DNA from: JAVRLS01 sp031961205
Lineage (GTDB): Archaea; Thermoplasmatota; Thermoplasmata; Thermoplasmatales; Thermoplasmataceae
Reading direction: 5' to 3'
NCBI GenBank assembly: GCA_031961205.1
Contig: JAVRLS010000015.1
Location: 1-17,560 of the forward strand
Length of the DNA: 17,560 bases
The notes under the pieces are model-generated. The model had not been told where the DNA came from. It saw only the letters and a list, made by a program, of their open reading frames with translations, and ran no database searches. Numbering within the stretch: position 1 is the first letter of the stretch; every line of letters begins with the position of its first letter. A program made the position numbers and the translations under genes. Below, in pieces: positions 7,461-14,520 of the stretch.

Positions 7461-8526
7461 GAACGCTTACAGGAACATCATATACAGTTATGAGTTTTGA
7501 AACTCCATTTGCCCTGCCCCGCCCCTCAAGCGTTGAATTTATGATCCCGATTCTCTCAAGATTTTTCAGGTCATCGTAGATTTCCGATTTTCCATTATAA
7601 CTGTACTGTTCGGAAATTATTCCCTTAAAATGGGAAATGCATGCAACATCGGTTCTGCTGCTGTCAGAAAGGCAGCGGCACACGGCTAGCAGCGTTATCA
7701 GGCCATCTGCATCCAGTTCTGCAAGCCTGCTTTCTGTTACAAACGGTGTCATCATGGATTTGGCAGCACGGACATCATCGTATTCCACGCGGTCCGCCTT
7801 CCTGTATTCAGCTATATACGAAGCCTTCTGAAGGATATCTATCGCATATCTTGCACTTCCGAATTCTGATGATATCTCTGAAATGTAATCAATAATGGAA
7901 GAATCATATGCATTTTCAAAAAGGGATCTTCTGGCACGGTCCTGCGCAATGTAATAAAGTTCATCCTTTGAATACCTCCTGAACTTTATTTCATTGAAGA
8001 TCCCGTAGGATTTTCTGGTCTTTGAATCGAGAAACAGGATGGGATCCTCCATCATGACAAAAACTGTGGAAATATTGACGCCAAAAGAATCTTCGGCCCT
8101 TAAAAGGTAATAGATGCCCTCCGGATCATTCCTCAGTATGCTGGATGCCTCATCAATGACAATGATCATATTTTTTCCATATTTTTCAGTTATTTTTGCG
8201 AATCTTGAAAATATGTTTGCATATGAGGCCCTTTCAGAAACAATAACGCCCTCCCTTGAAAGTATGTCTGCAAGGACGCTCTTTATCGATCTGTATGAAA
8301 TTGCATTTTCATAGACCGCATGCGGGGTCTTTGTTTCCCTTATTATATACCTCATCGTAACGGTTTTACCTGTGCCGGAATCCCCATGGACTATAAAATT
8401 GGACATTATGCCGTTCATCATAGGATACACGAGGTTCTTTCTGAAAGTTTCTATCTCATTGTCCCTGTAAAGCAGCTTTTCAGGAATGAACGAAGTTTCA
8501 AGGCCATCCGGCTTTCTTATGATCAA
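7420..8526 (-). CDS. orc1: Orc1/Cdc6-like replication initiator ATPase, divergent
   Basis: AAA+ protein of 368 residues, slightly short for archaeal Orc1/Cdc6 (about 380-420). The N-terminal FIPEKLLYRDNEIE is the typical entry to the AAA+ domain. Walker A is GDSGTGKT (48-55), Walker B is IIVIDEAS with Asp125 and Glu126, and sensor II is GSARYAIDIL with Arg226. The C-terminal part fits a winged helix (DDLKNLERIGIINS). The usual sensor I plus initiator segment (SND...LDPRVKSSL) is replaced by MMEDPILFLDSKTRKSYG, so the sensor I Asn is missing. The start is TTG: no in-frame ATG exists nearby and the family N-terminus needs these residues. A TATA-like stretch at about 8549-8558 lies 25-30 bases upstream, suggesting a leaderless TTG start. 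It could be an origin binder or a regulator. Confidence 0.9.
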   Translation of the reverse strand: MIIRKPDGLETSFIPEKLLYRDNEIETFRKNLVYPMMNGIMSNFIVHGDSGTGKTVTMRYIIRETKTPHAVYENAISYRSIKSVLADILSREGVIVSERASYANIFSRFAKITEKYGKNMIIVIDEASSILRNDPEGIYYLLRAEDSFGVNISTVFVMMEDPILFLDSKTRKSYGIFNEIKFRRYSKDELYYIAQDRARRSLFENAYDSSIIDYISEISSEFGSARYAIDILQKASYIAEYRKADRVEYDDVRAAKSMMTPFVTESRLAELDADGLITLLAVCRCLSDSSRTDVACISHFKGIISEQYSYNGKSEIYDDLKNLERIGIINSTLEGRGRANGVSKLITVYDVPVSVLIRKVENLLNELF

Positions 8527-8630
8527 CCTGTATGAAATATGAACATGAATATAATATTTTTTACGCTTTTATACGGGCGAGGGAATCATTCAAACCTAAA
8601 GATGGCGATTTCGAGCATGGCGAAATGAAG

Positions 8631-8819
8631 TGTAAACGCCAGATGAAAATTGATCACTTTTTGCGAAACAAAATTGATCCGTAATATTCATACATTTTAT
8701 TTTTAATTCACCTTCTTTGGTTCAAGCATTCCATTCTTCTTCCTGGCCTGCAATCTGTATGGTTCTCCCTTTATATTGACAAAAGTGCATTGATCGGAAA
8801 TCCACATCGAAGAGCCACG
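8631..8819 (-). mobile_element. Decayed insertion sequence end with transposase C-terminus
   Basis: On the minus strand, 8703-8819 is open for 38 residues after a stop and contains WISDQCTFVNIKGEPYRLQ and ARKKNGMLEPKKVN, ending in TAA. This looks like the C-terminal end of an integrase-type (DDE, rve) transposase with nothing intact before it. Beyond the stop are TGTAAACGCC (8631-8640) and two copies of AAAATTGATC (8646-8655 and 8670-8679). Repeated short motifs next to a TG terminus resemble IS21-like ends. The opposite end and the rest of the transposase are absent or unrecognisable, so this is a remnant. Family assignment is inference. Confidence 0.55.
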
Positions 8820-8935
8820 TCAAAACCTGTGCATGGCAAAGTGTAAATTTTTACCACGTCCATTTTGAAAAAATTCAGCAATCATTTACGAACTATGATG
8901 GTTTAATTCATAAGGCCATTGATGTTACGCCCTTC

Positions 8936-10114
8936 ATGAAGCTATCCGGGCAGCTTTCATCCGTAGCCCTCCTGTCACTGCTCTTCATGACGCTTGGGAA
9001 TTTTACCGTTTCAGCATATTCACCACTGGCCCCATTCATAAAATCAAGATTCCTGCTCAGCTCTGCGGAACTGGGCCTCATCACAAGCATAATATTCACC
9101 GGTTCCTTCGTTATGTCCTCACTGGCAGGCTTCTTTGTCGACCGGCTCGGGAAGAATTCTGCACTCAAAATTTCGTTTGCCCTGATGGCCGCAGGTTCCC
9201 TGATAGCTGCCATTTCAATAAATTATGCCGAGCTCGTTTCTGGTTTTTTTATAATAGGTTTTGGGTACGGGATAGTGACTCCATCAACAAACAGCCTGGT
9301 TATGGGCGCTTACTATCCAAGGCATGCACGGGCAATGGGCATAAAGCAGTCCGGTGTTCCCTTAGGCGCTGCAATGGCAGCTGTATCGCTCCCTTTAATT
9401 GCAATCCATGTATCGCTTGAAGCTGCGCTTTTTGTTATTGCAGCGGTATCGTTGATCATATCATTCCTGGTGAAGAAAGATGTGGTAAATTCAGCCGGGG
9501 GAAGTATAAGGAAAGGATATTTCCATGATCTTTTCAGGGCATGGAAGAACGTTGATCTTGTAATGCTCAGTTTCCCGATAGCCTTTCTGTCGTGGGGCCA
9601 GCAATCGCTCCTCACATACTACGTTGTTTATATGAAGGTAGGCGGTATCCCTGTAATTTTTGCTGAACTGCTTCTGGCAATCCTGCTTGCCGGATCAGTC
9701 GCAGGAAGGCTTTTCTGGGTAAACCTGTCCGCCATGATCTTCCCGAAGAACAAATCGTATATGATATCGCTGCTGATGGTCATGGCCGGAATACTTTTCT
9801 TTGCTTTTTCCCGCAGGGAATTTCCAATATTTATATCGGGGTTGATTACCTTCTTCATCGGAATGACTGCAATAGGCTGGAACAGTACGTACGTTACCCT
9901 GATTTCTGAATTTGCTCCAAAGAAAGATATAGGACTCTACAGTGGAGTCAGCATGATGATGGTCAGCCTCGGTACGATCCTTGGAACGCCGGTTTCCGGT
10001 GAGATCGTTGATATATTGTCCTACGTATGGATGTGGAGGTTCATAGGATCCGGCCTGATTGCCATGGCCATCGTCGTTTTGATTATAAACCGTGTTCCCC
10101 GAACCGGGAAATGA
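8936..10114 (+). CDS. Major facilitator superfamily transporter
   Basis: Integral membrane protein of 392 residues with about 12 hydrophobic segments. The loop between segments 2 and 3 carries the MFS motif GFFVDRLGKN. Pro/Gly-rich stretches such as GFGYGIVTPSTNSLVMGAYY and MGIKQSGVPLGAAMAAVSL recall NarK/CynX-like or general drug and metabolite transporters. Substrate cannot be read from sequence. The ATG has no SD; TTTAATTCATAA (8902-8913) would place transcription start near it, so it may be leaderless. The gene is divergent from orc1, with the IS remnant between. Its stop is three bases from the stop of the convergent second transporter. The two transporters are not close paralogues by motif: this one lacks the sugar-porter signatures of its neighbour. 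Confidence 0.9.
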   Translation: MKLSGQLSSVALLSLLFMTLGNFTVSAYSPLAPFIKSRFLLSSAELGLITSIIFTGSFVMSSLAGFFVDRLGKNSALKISFALMAAGSLIAAISINYAELVSGFFIIGFGYGIVTPSTNSLVMGAYYPRHARAMGIKQSGVPLGAAMAAVSLPLIAIHVSLEAALFVIAAVSLIISFLVKKDVVNSAGGSIRKGYFHDLFRAWKNVDLVMLSFPIAFLSWGQQSLLTYYVVYMKVGGIPVIFAELLLAILLAGSVAGRLFWVNLSAMIFPKNKSYMISLLMVMAGILFFAFSRREFPIFISGLITFFIGMTAIGWNSTYVTLISEFAPKKDIGLYSGVSMMMVSLGTILGTPVSGEIVDILSYVWMWRFIGSGLIAMAIVVLIINRVPRTGK

Positions 10115-10117
10115 CAT

Positions 10118-11458
10118 TCACGCCAGAGGTTTTCCCTTCGTTTCAGGTGCAAGGAACAGGGTGACAAAGAAGCCCACAAATTCAAAGATCGCAAAGAATA
10201 TCAAACCGTATGAAAGCCCGTATGACTTGTTCAGCATATCGGTAATTATCGGAAATGCAACCACTCCAAGTATTGCTCCAATCCTGGACGCAGCTGTGGC
10301 TATTCCCATGGCAGTCCCCCTTATGCGCGTTGGAAATATTTCTACGGGATATACGTACGTGATATTTGTCGGGCCCATATTGTGGAAGAAATGCATCATG
10401 GCGAAGGCTATGAAGACAAAAATGAATGGAAGCGCGTGGTGCATGGATAAAAGAGCAAAGAAAAGAAGCGATACGCCGGCAAGCCCAAAACCGGCAGTTT
10501 CCAGAAATTTTCTTCCGATTCTCTCAATGAATATCAGACATACGATAAAGCCGATCACCACGGGTATTTCCTCAAGGAGTGTTTCCACAACAGTGCTAAC
10601 ATATGAGGCGCCCACAGAGATGAAGATCGAGGGTGTATAGTTCCATACCCCGTAACTTGAAACATCATATGCAAACCACGCAAGGGACACGAATATTATA
10701 AGTGGAAGGTAACGTCCTGTAAACACATCTGAAAATTTTGTTTTTCCCGGTTCAACATGAGGAGGTTCGACATCGTTTACGCCAGCTTCCTGTCCCATTT
10801 CGTCAGCGACTTTCTTTGCTTCGTCAACCTTTCCAGACTTTACCAGGTAGTACGGGCTTTCGGGAAGTATGCGCCTTACTATGATTACGCTAATTGGAAC
10901 CAGTGCCCCAATAATATACATGAGCCGCCATGCAAATGATCCTGCATATAGAACTATCGGTATGGAAATAAGGTAAAAAACCATGGATCCAATCGTCCAC
11001 ATGAATATGTTGAAAACAAGGAATGAACCCCTGCTCTTTTTCGGCGAGAACTCTGCCTGTATCGATGAACTGAGGGGGTAATCTGCACCTATCCCGAGTC
11101 CGGCCAGCAGTTCAAAGATAAAAAATTCCCATACGTTGGTTGAGAAAGCCGTAAGAAGCAGAAAAACTGTGGTGATGAGAAGATCATAGATATACATGGT
11201 GCGCCTTCCGATGCTGTCCGATAAGCGCCCTATTATAAGGCTTCCCGCAAACATGCCTATGTATATGCCGGCTGCTGCAAGGGAAATAGAATACGGTGTC
11301 TTCAGAAATATGTTTTCCATGTAAGGCAGTGCAATAGAAAATATTGAAAGAGCGAATCCGTCCATAAATACGCCCATTGAGGAAAGAACGGTTATTACGT
11401 CAAGAAGGGGTGTTTTCCTGAGCTCATCAAATCTTACGTTATTGGTTCCGGAATCCAA
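10118..11458 (-). CDS. MFS transporter, sugar/metabolite porter type
   Basis: Proton-coupled or facilitative transporter of 446 residues with about 12 membrane segments. Signatures of the sugar/metabolite porter groups are present: GRLSDSIGRRTMY after segment 2, PESPYYLVKSGKVDEAKKV before the central loop, ERIGRKFLETAG in the second half, FPTRIRGTAMGI, and a terminal APETKGKPLA. The central loop is acidic and polar, as is usual. The acidic residue in MDGFALSIF of segment 1 fits proton-coupled sugar or organic acid porters. Substrate is unknown. The start is TTG at 11456-11458; no in-frame ATG lies upstream before stops, and the first internal ATG would cut into membrane segment 1. The TTG start has no strong SD. 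Confidence 0.9.
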   Translation of the reverse strand: MDSGTNNVRFDELRKTPLLDVITVLSSMGVFMDGFALSIFSIALPYMENIFLKTPYSISLAAAGIYIGMFAGSLIIGRLSDSIGRRTMYIYDLLITTVFLLLTAFSTNVWEFFIFELLAGLGIGADYPLSSSIQAEFSPKKSRGSFLVFNIFMWTIGSMVFYLISIPIVLYAGSFAWRLMYIIGALVPISVIIVRRILPESPYYLVKSGKVDEAKKVADEMGQEAGVNDVEPPHVEPGKTKFSDVFTGRYLPLIIFVSLAWFAYDVSSYGVWNYTPSIFISVGASYVSTVVETLLEEIPVVIGFIVCLIFIERIGRKFLETAGFGLAGVSLLFFALLSMHHALPFIFVFIAFAMMHFFHNMGPTNITYVYPVEIFPTRIRGTAMGIATAASRIGAILGVVAFPIITDMLNKSYGLSYGLIFFAIFEFVGFFVTLFLAPETKGKPLA

Positions 11459-11521
11459 ATTTCTTCGCCGTATGCCACATTTAATACTAGATAAAAAAGT
11501 TTAGCAATAAATTCAGAATCA

Positions 11522-11535
11522 TGAATTAGAATTCA
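11522..11535. repeat. Short inverted repeat TGAATT-AG-AATTCA
   Basis: A 6-bp inverted repeat with a 2-bp spacer, about 65 bases upstream of the TTG of the sugar-type transporter and 120 bases before the tRNA. It could be an operator, but in AT-rich DNA such a repeat can arise by chance. The rest of 11459-11656 holds only the promoters of the transporter and the tRNA. Confidence 0.25.
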
Positions 11536-11656
11536 CTATGATTGTTATAATCTATCAATTTATGCAAAACATGAAAATATAGCGGAACATATCATCCACT
11601 TATGACAGAAATATTCATATCTTATTCATCAATAAACTGCCGGAAGTATACAGGTA

Positions 11657-11741
11657 GCGGAGGTTGTCGAGACTGGTCAAAGGCGATGGATTCAGGGTCC
11701 ATTTTCGTAGGGATTCGGGGGTTCAAATCCCCCCCTCCGCA
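11657..11741 (+). tRNA. tRNA-Leu (anticodon CAG)
   Basis: 85-base class II tRNA, read by eye. The acceptor stem is GCGGAGG (11657-11663) with CCTCCGC (11734-11740) and discriminator A at 11741. The D arm is GTC...GGC with loop GAGACTGGTCAAA. The anticodon stem ATGGA/TCCAT holds loop TTCAGGG, giving anticodon CAG, which reads CUG. A long variable arm (TTTCGTAGGGATTC) is typical of leucine. The T arm is GGGGG-TTCAAAT-CCCCC. No intron is present and no CCA is encoded. A seven-T run follows. Confidence 0.95.
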
Positions 11742-11747
11742 TAGTTC

Positions 11748-11754
11748 TTTTTTT
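11748..11754 (+). terminator. T-run terminator after tRNA-Leu
   Basis: Seven consecutive T begin seven bases after the tRNA 3' end, as expected for archaeal tRNA termination. Confidence 0.7.
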
Positions 11755-11765
11755 GAATTTGACAA

Positions 11766-11887
11766 GCTATTTCAGCTTTCCCAATGATCTCTTCAATTCA
11801 TTGGTATCGGAGATTTTCGCAATCTTTTCCTTAACGATGTCTATCTTATTTTCCAGATCGGCGATATCAACGCATAGTTCTTTGCGT
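11766..11887 (-). pseudogene. Possible decayed ORF with coiled-coil C-terminus
   Basis: On the minus strand a frame without a start codon encodes LTRKELCVDIADLENKID, then IVKEKIAKISDTNELKRSLG and KLK, ending in a stop near 11766. The heptad-like pattern of I, L and V with many K, E and D looks like a true coiled-coil C-terminus. An in-frame stop precedes it and no ATG is present, so if it was a gene it is broken. The source is unknown. Confidence 0.3.
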
Positions 11888-12169
11888 GTAAGCTACAGTC
11901 AAAGTTCTTCAGAAGGAATATGCAAGCGATTGATGGATATCTCCAGAACATTGATCAAAGATTATAGCCTAATCGCTATAACCGTAATATTTTATTCTGT
12001 TTAATACTCGGCATTTATGAATGAGATTAATGCGTCTTTAACTTCAGGTACACTTATCACGGTTAAAGTTGAATAGGCAATATACTGTAATTTTCATCCG
12101 CCGGTATCAATCTATAATCCTGCTTAATTTTGTTTCGCTTTAGAATAAACTTTAATCAACATACAATTT
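11888..12169. other. Non-coding stretch downstream of tRNA-Leu
   Basis: No gene, tRNA-end repeat or inverted repeat was recognised. The DNA is AT-rich with stops in all frames. It may be decayed material. Confidence 0.4.
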
Positions 12170-12310
12170 TCAATTTGATACATATGATAAGAGTATGGCG
12201 TTTTGCCTGTGTTCAATGCCTTTCGCTGATCTAAAGTCATATTTTTTAAGGCGGGCAATTAAGTCCTGATCGGCTATACCAATACCCATAAGCATTTCAA
12301 AAACAGTCAT
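12170..12310 (-). CDS. Small ORF of 46 residues, unknown
   Basis: ATG-started frame encoding MTVFEMLMGIGIADQDLIAR, then LKKYDFRSAKGIEHRQNAIL and LSYVSN. The composition is protein-like (mixed charged and hydrophobic). A TATA-like stretch (ATATTTTTAG on the plus strand, 12339-12348) lies about 30-38 bases upstream of its ATG. No SD and no recognised family. It could be a genuine small protein or the end of a decayed gene. Confidence 0.3.
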   Translation of the reverse strand: MTVFEMLMGIGIADQDLIARLKKYDFRSAKGIEHRQNAILLSYVSN

Positions 12311-12407
12311 TTATGGCAATTATTTGTGAAAAGCGGCCATATTTTTAGCATGACGATCCTGCTGATCAACAACTGGAACGGCTGGAACTGAGATCATAAG
12401 GTATATG

Positions 12408-12983
12408 TCATCGAGTTTCTCCTAAGGAACGAAATATATCGACGGATCTTATGACTCTGCAGAATTCCCCGTTGATTGACGCAAGATTCACTCTGTGAAC
12501 AGTCTCTGCCGGAATCTCCTCCCCTTTCTCATCCATCCGTGCGTAGGTTGCGCACGCATCTGAGATAACATACGTGTAGAATCCGAGATTTCCGGACATC
12601 CTTGCTGTAGTGCTGACACAATGATCGGTTGTGATGCCGCATATGAAGACGTTGATCAAGCGCATTTCCCTCAGTATAGCTTCAAGTTTGGTCCCGATGA
12701 ATGCGCTGTTCACATGCTTAACTATTTCGATCTCACCATCGATTGGCCTTGCTTCATCCTTGTATTCAAATCCAGGCTTCCCGGCTCTGAGAGGCGAATC
12801 GGGATTCATCGAGTCATGCCTCACGTGTATTACGTGCAGATCTTGTTTTCTCCAGAATGTGAGAAGACGGTTTATTACACTTTCTGCATCCGGGTTGTTG
12901 CGCTTCCCCCACTTACTGGAATCCCACGCCTTCTGTACATCTATCAGGATAAGGGCTGAGTCTGAAGGAACTTCGATAGCCAT
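12408..12983 (-). CDS. Isochorismatase-family cysteine hydrolase
   Basis: Soluble hydrolase of 191 residues, normal for the family. The triad is visible: Asp15 in ALILIDVQKAW, Lys89 in EIVKHVNSAFIGT, and nucleophile Cys122 in GITTDHCVSTTAR. Members hydrolyse amides or vinyl ethers (nicotinamidase, N-carbamoylsarcosine amidase, isochorismatase). The metal-binding pattern of nicotinamidase (DxHxxxH) is not seen, so nicotinamidase is unlikely; the natural substrate cannot be told. The transcript is probably leaderless: a good TATA box (TTTATATA on this strand) ends about 24 bases before the ATG. It stands alone, 260 bp downstream of the convergently placed end of nothing coding on the plus strand and 259 bp past the stop of the upstream glycosyltransferase. 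Confidence 0.9.
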   Translation of the reverse strand: MAIEVPSDSALILIDVQKAWDSSKWGKRNNPDAESVINRLLTFWRKQDLHVIHVRHDSMNPDSPLRAGKPGFEYKDEARPIDGEIEIVKHVNSAFIGTKLEAILREMRLINVFICGITTDHCVSTTARMSGNLGFYTYVISDACATYARMDEKGEEIPAETVHRVNLASINGEFCRVIRSVDIFRSLGETR

Positions 12984-13006
12984 TGTGCTAAGATGTCATG
13001 CCGGCA

Positions 13007-13014
13007 TATATAAA
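13007..13014 (-). promoter_or_regulatory. TATA box of the isochorismatase-like gene
   Basis: TATATAAA on the plus strand, that is TTTATATA on the gene's strand, a consensus archaeal box A. Its near edge is 24 bases from the ATG, so transcription should start at or next to the start codon. Confidence 0.7.
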
Positions 13015-13242
13015 TTATTCCGCTTCCCCCGGAAGAGAAAACTGGAACAGGACAACAAGCATTTCATTTTCCCGATCACCGGATAGATTATACCGCTAAT
13101 TTTTATGGAAACGATGCAAATTGAACAGTTATATGTAATTGAAATCATGGAATATGCACTGCCGGGAATTTTGTGCGAAACAGCTTCAGATCATTTTATA
13201 TGATTTCTTATACGTTTACGATTCTTTCACATGTTATTCAGG

Positions 13243-14244
13243 CTATCCAGTTTCTCTGCCTGCGGGCCATTTTTTCCGGATATTGCTATTCATTTCGCTT
13301 CTTTCAAGATCGAAATCCCTTTCTATTGCCCACGGCTTCAGTGCTTTCAAGCAGGAGAGAGGAATATATATCTTCCTTTTCAGTGCATAGGCTTTAATGT
13401 AATCACTGAAGGAACCGTGACATACGCTGTCTTCATCTCCTACGTAAAGATTATAGAAAACCTTCTGGAGAGAAAGATTCATACTAGCCTGAAAAGCAGC
13501 ATCCGTACCTTCAGATATCCTGTTAATCGTTTCCATATCCCTGCAGTATCCGGGAATGAACTTTCTCTTAAACTGTATAAAATCATCTAGGTTTTCGATA
13601 TTTCTTGAGGTGCTCTTCCTGAATATCCTGTATACAGAAAGCCGTTTGGAATCGTAATACAGTGGCAGGCCCATGGAGACGTATAGATAGAAATAGAACG
13701 AATCCACTGCGAGTTTTATTTTCCTGAGATCCGTAACGTGATCAAGCAATACTTCCCTTCTAACTGACATCGAACTGCTGTTGAAATCGGATCTGAGTTT
13801 TGCAAATTTCCTTACTATCCTTTTCGCTGGATATTTCGCATAAATGTCTCTTCTAATTACCGGCTGGAAAGAATCAGCAATGTTTCCATTGTAAACCACC
13901 GGTGTGATCGAATTTTTGTAAAACTGTACATCCATCGTTTTGAACCGGGCGTTTATTCTCTCAAGTTTTTCTTTCTCGAAGAGATCATCATCGTCCAGAA
14001 ATGATATAATTTCACCATTCGCCTCTTTTATGGCCCTGGCCACCCTGTCGCCGGATCCATTCGCCCTGTAGACCATATTCGTTACGCCGCTGGCATCCAG
14101 GAAACTGTCTATATTATCATCGGTGAAGTCCTTGCTCACAATTATCTCATAGCGATCCCTGTTGACTGTCTGGTTCAAAGCTGATCGTACGGCCTCCATA
14201 AGATACGTTTTCCTTCCTTCCGCCGTTATCAGTACTGTTATCAT
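13243..14244 (-). CDS. Family 2 glycosyltransferase
   Basis: Transfers a sugar from an activated donor to an unknown acceptor. The product has 333 residues. The N-terminal GT-A fold is clear: MITVLITAEGRKTYLMEAVR, then the acidic loop SKDFTDDN and the DxD motif in ISFLDDDDLFEKEKL (Asp84-Asp86), which binds metal and nucleotide sugar. Residues after about 200 are less conserved, with aromatic-rich FYFYLYVSMGLPLYY. No signal peptide or membrane anchor is clear, so it is probably cytoplasmic or peripheral. No other glycan genes sit next to it. The ATG is 29 bases from AATTTATA (14273-14280), giving a leader of only a few bases. Confidence 0.88.
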   Translation of the reverse strand: MITVLITAEGRKTYLMEAVRSALNQTVNRDRYEIIVSKDFTDDNIDSFLDASGVTNMVYRANGSGDRVARAIKEANGEIISFLDDDDLFEKEKLERINARFKTMDVQFYKNSITPVVYNGNIADSFQPVIRRDIYAKYPAKRIVRKFAKLRSDFNSSSMSVRREVLLDHVTDLRKIKLAVDSFYFYLYVSMGLPLYYDSKRLSVYRIFRKSTSRNIENLDDFIQFKRKFIPGYCRDMETINRISEGTDAAFQASMNLSLQKVFYNLYVGDEDSVCHGSFSDYIKAYALKRKIYIPLSCLKALKPWAIERDFDLERSEMNSNIRKKWPAGRETG

Positions 14245-14272
14245 TACCGGGATTCATTATGGCCTATGATGC

Positions 14273-14280
14273 TATAAATT
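14273..14280 (-). promoter_or_regulatory. TATA box of the glycosyltransferase gene
   Basis: AATTTATA on the gene's strand, 29 bases before its ATG. It fits a leaderless or nearly leaderless transcript. Confidence 0.55.
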
Positions 14281-14322
14281 TTCAGAATACGTCACTTATT
14301 TCAACCTGCGGCCAGATCGAAA

Positions 14323-14469
14323 ATGTTCGCGGGAGAGAACGCATATAAAAATTTTCAGGTAAAATACTTTATAAATAAAAATAATAAGGAAGCAATAAGG
14401 CAGGCAAAAAACACATCTGGGAACCGGGCTACAGCAATCGCTTCATATGCCAGGAATAAAGCGGGTTAG
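14323..14469 (+). CDS. Small ORF of 48 residues, unknown
   Basis: ATG-started frame encoding MFAGENAYKNFQVKYFINKN, then NKEAIRQAKNTSGNRATAIA and SYARNKAG. The second half is basic and helix-prone. A TATA-like TTTATAAATA (14368-14377) falls inside it and could instead serve the downstream phosphodiesterase, which counts against the ORF. No SD and no recognised family. Confidence 0.22.
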   Translation: MFAGENAYKNFQVKYFINKNNKEAIRQAKNTSGNRATAIASYARNKAG

Positions 14470-14520
14470 AATAATTAATCCGTCATGCCATGCGGGAAAC
14501 CTGAATGAGAGATCTGCTTC

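Noticed and set aside
8527..8935. Replication origin with ORB repeats beside orc1
   Set aside because: No ORB-like repeats were recognised. The short AAAATTGATC repeats there are better explained as part of an insertion sequence end.
10092..10640. Plus-strand 182-residue open frame
   Set aside because: It lies antisense inside the sugar-type transporter, whose minus-strand protein has clear family motifs.
13139..13590. Several plus-strand open frames
   Set aside because: They are antisense to the glycosyltransferase or lie in its downstream spacer. Their products are Phe/Ser/Cys-rich and unlike real proteins.
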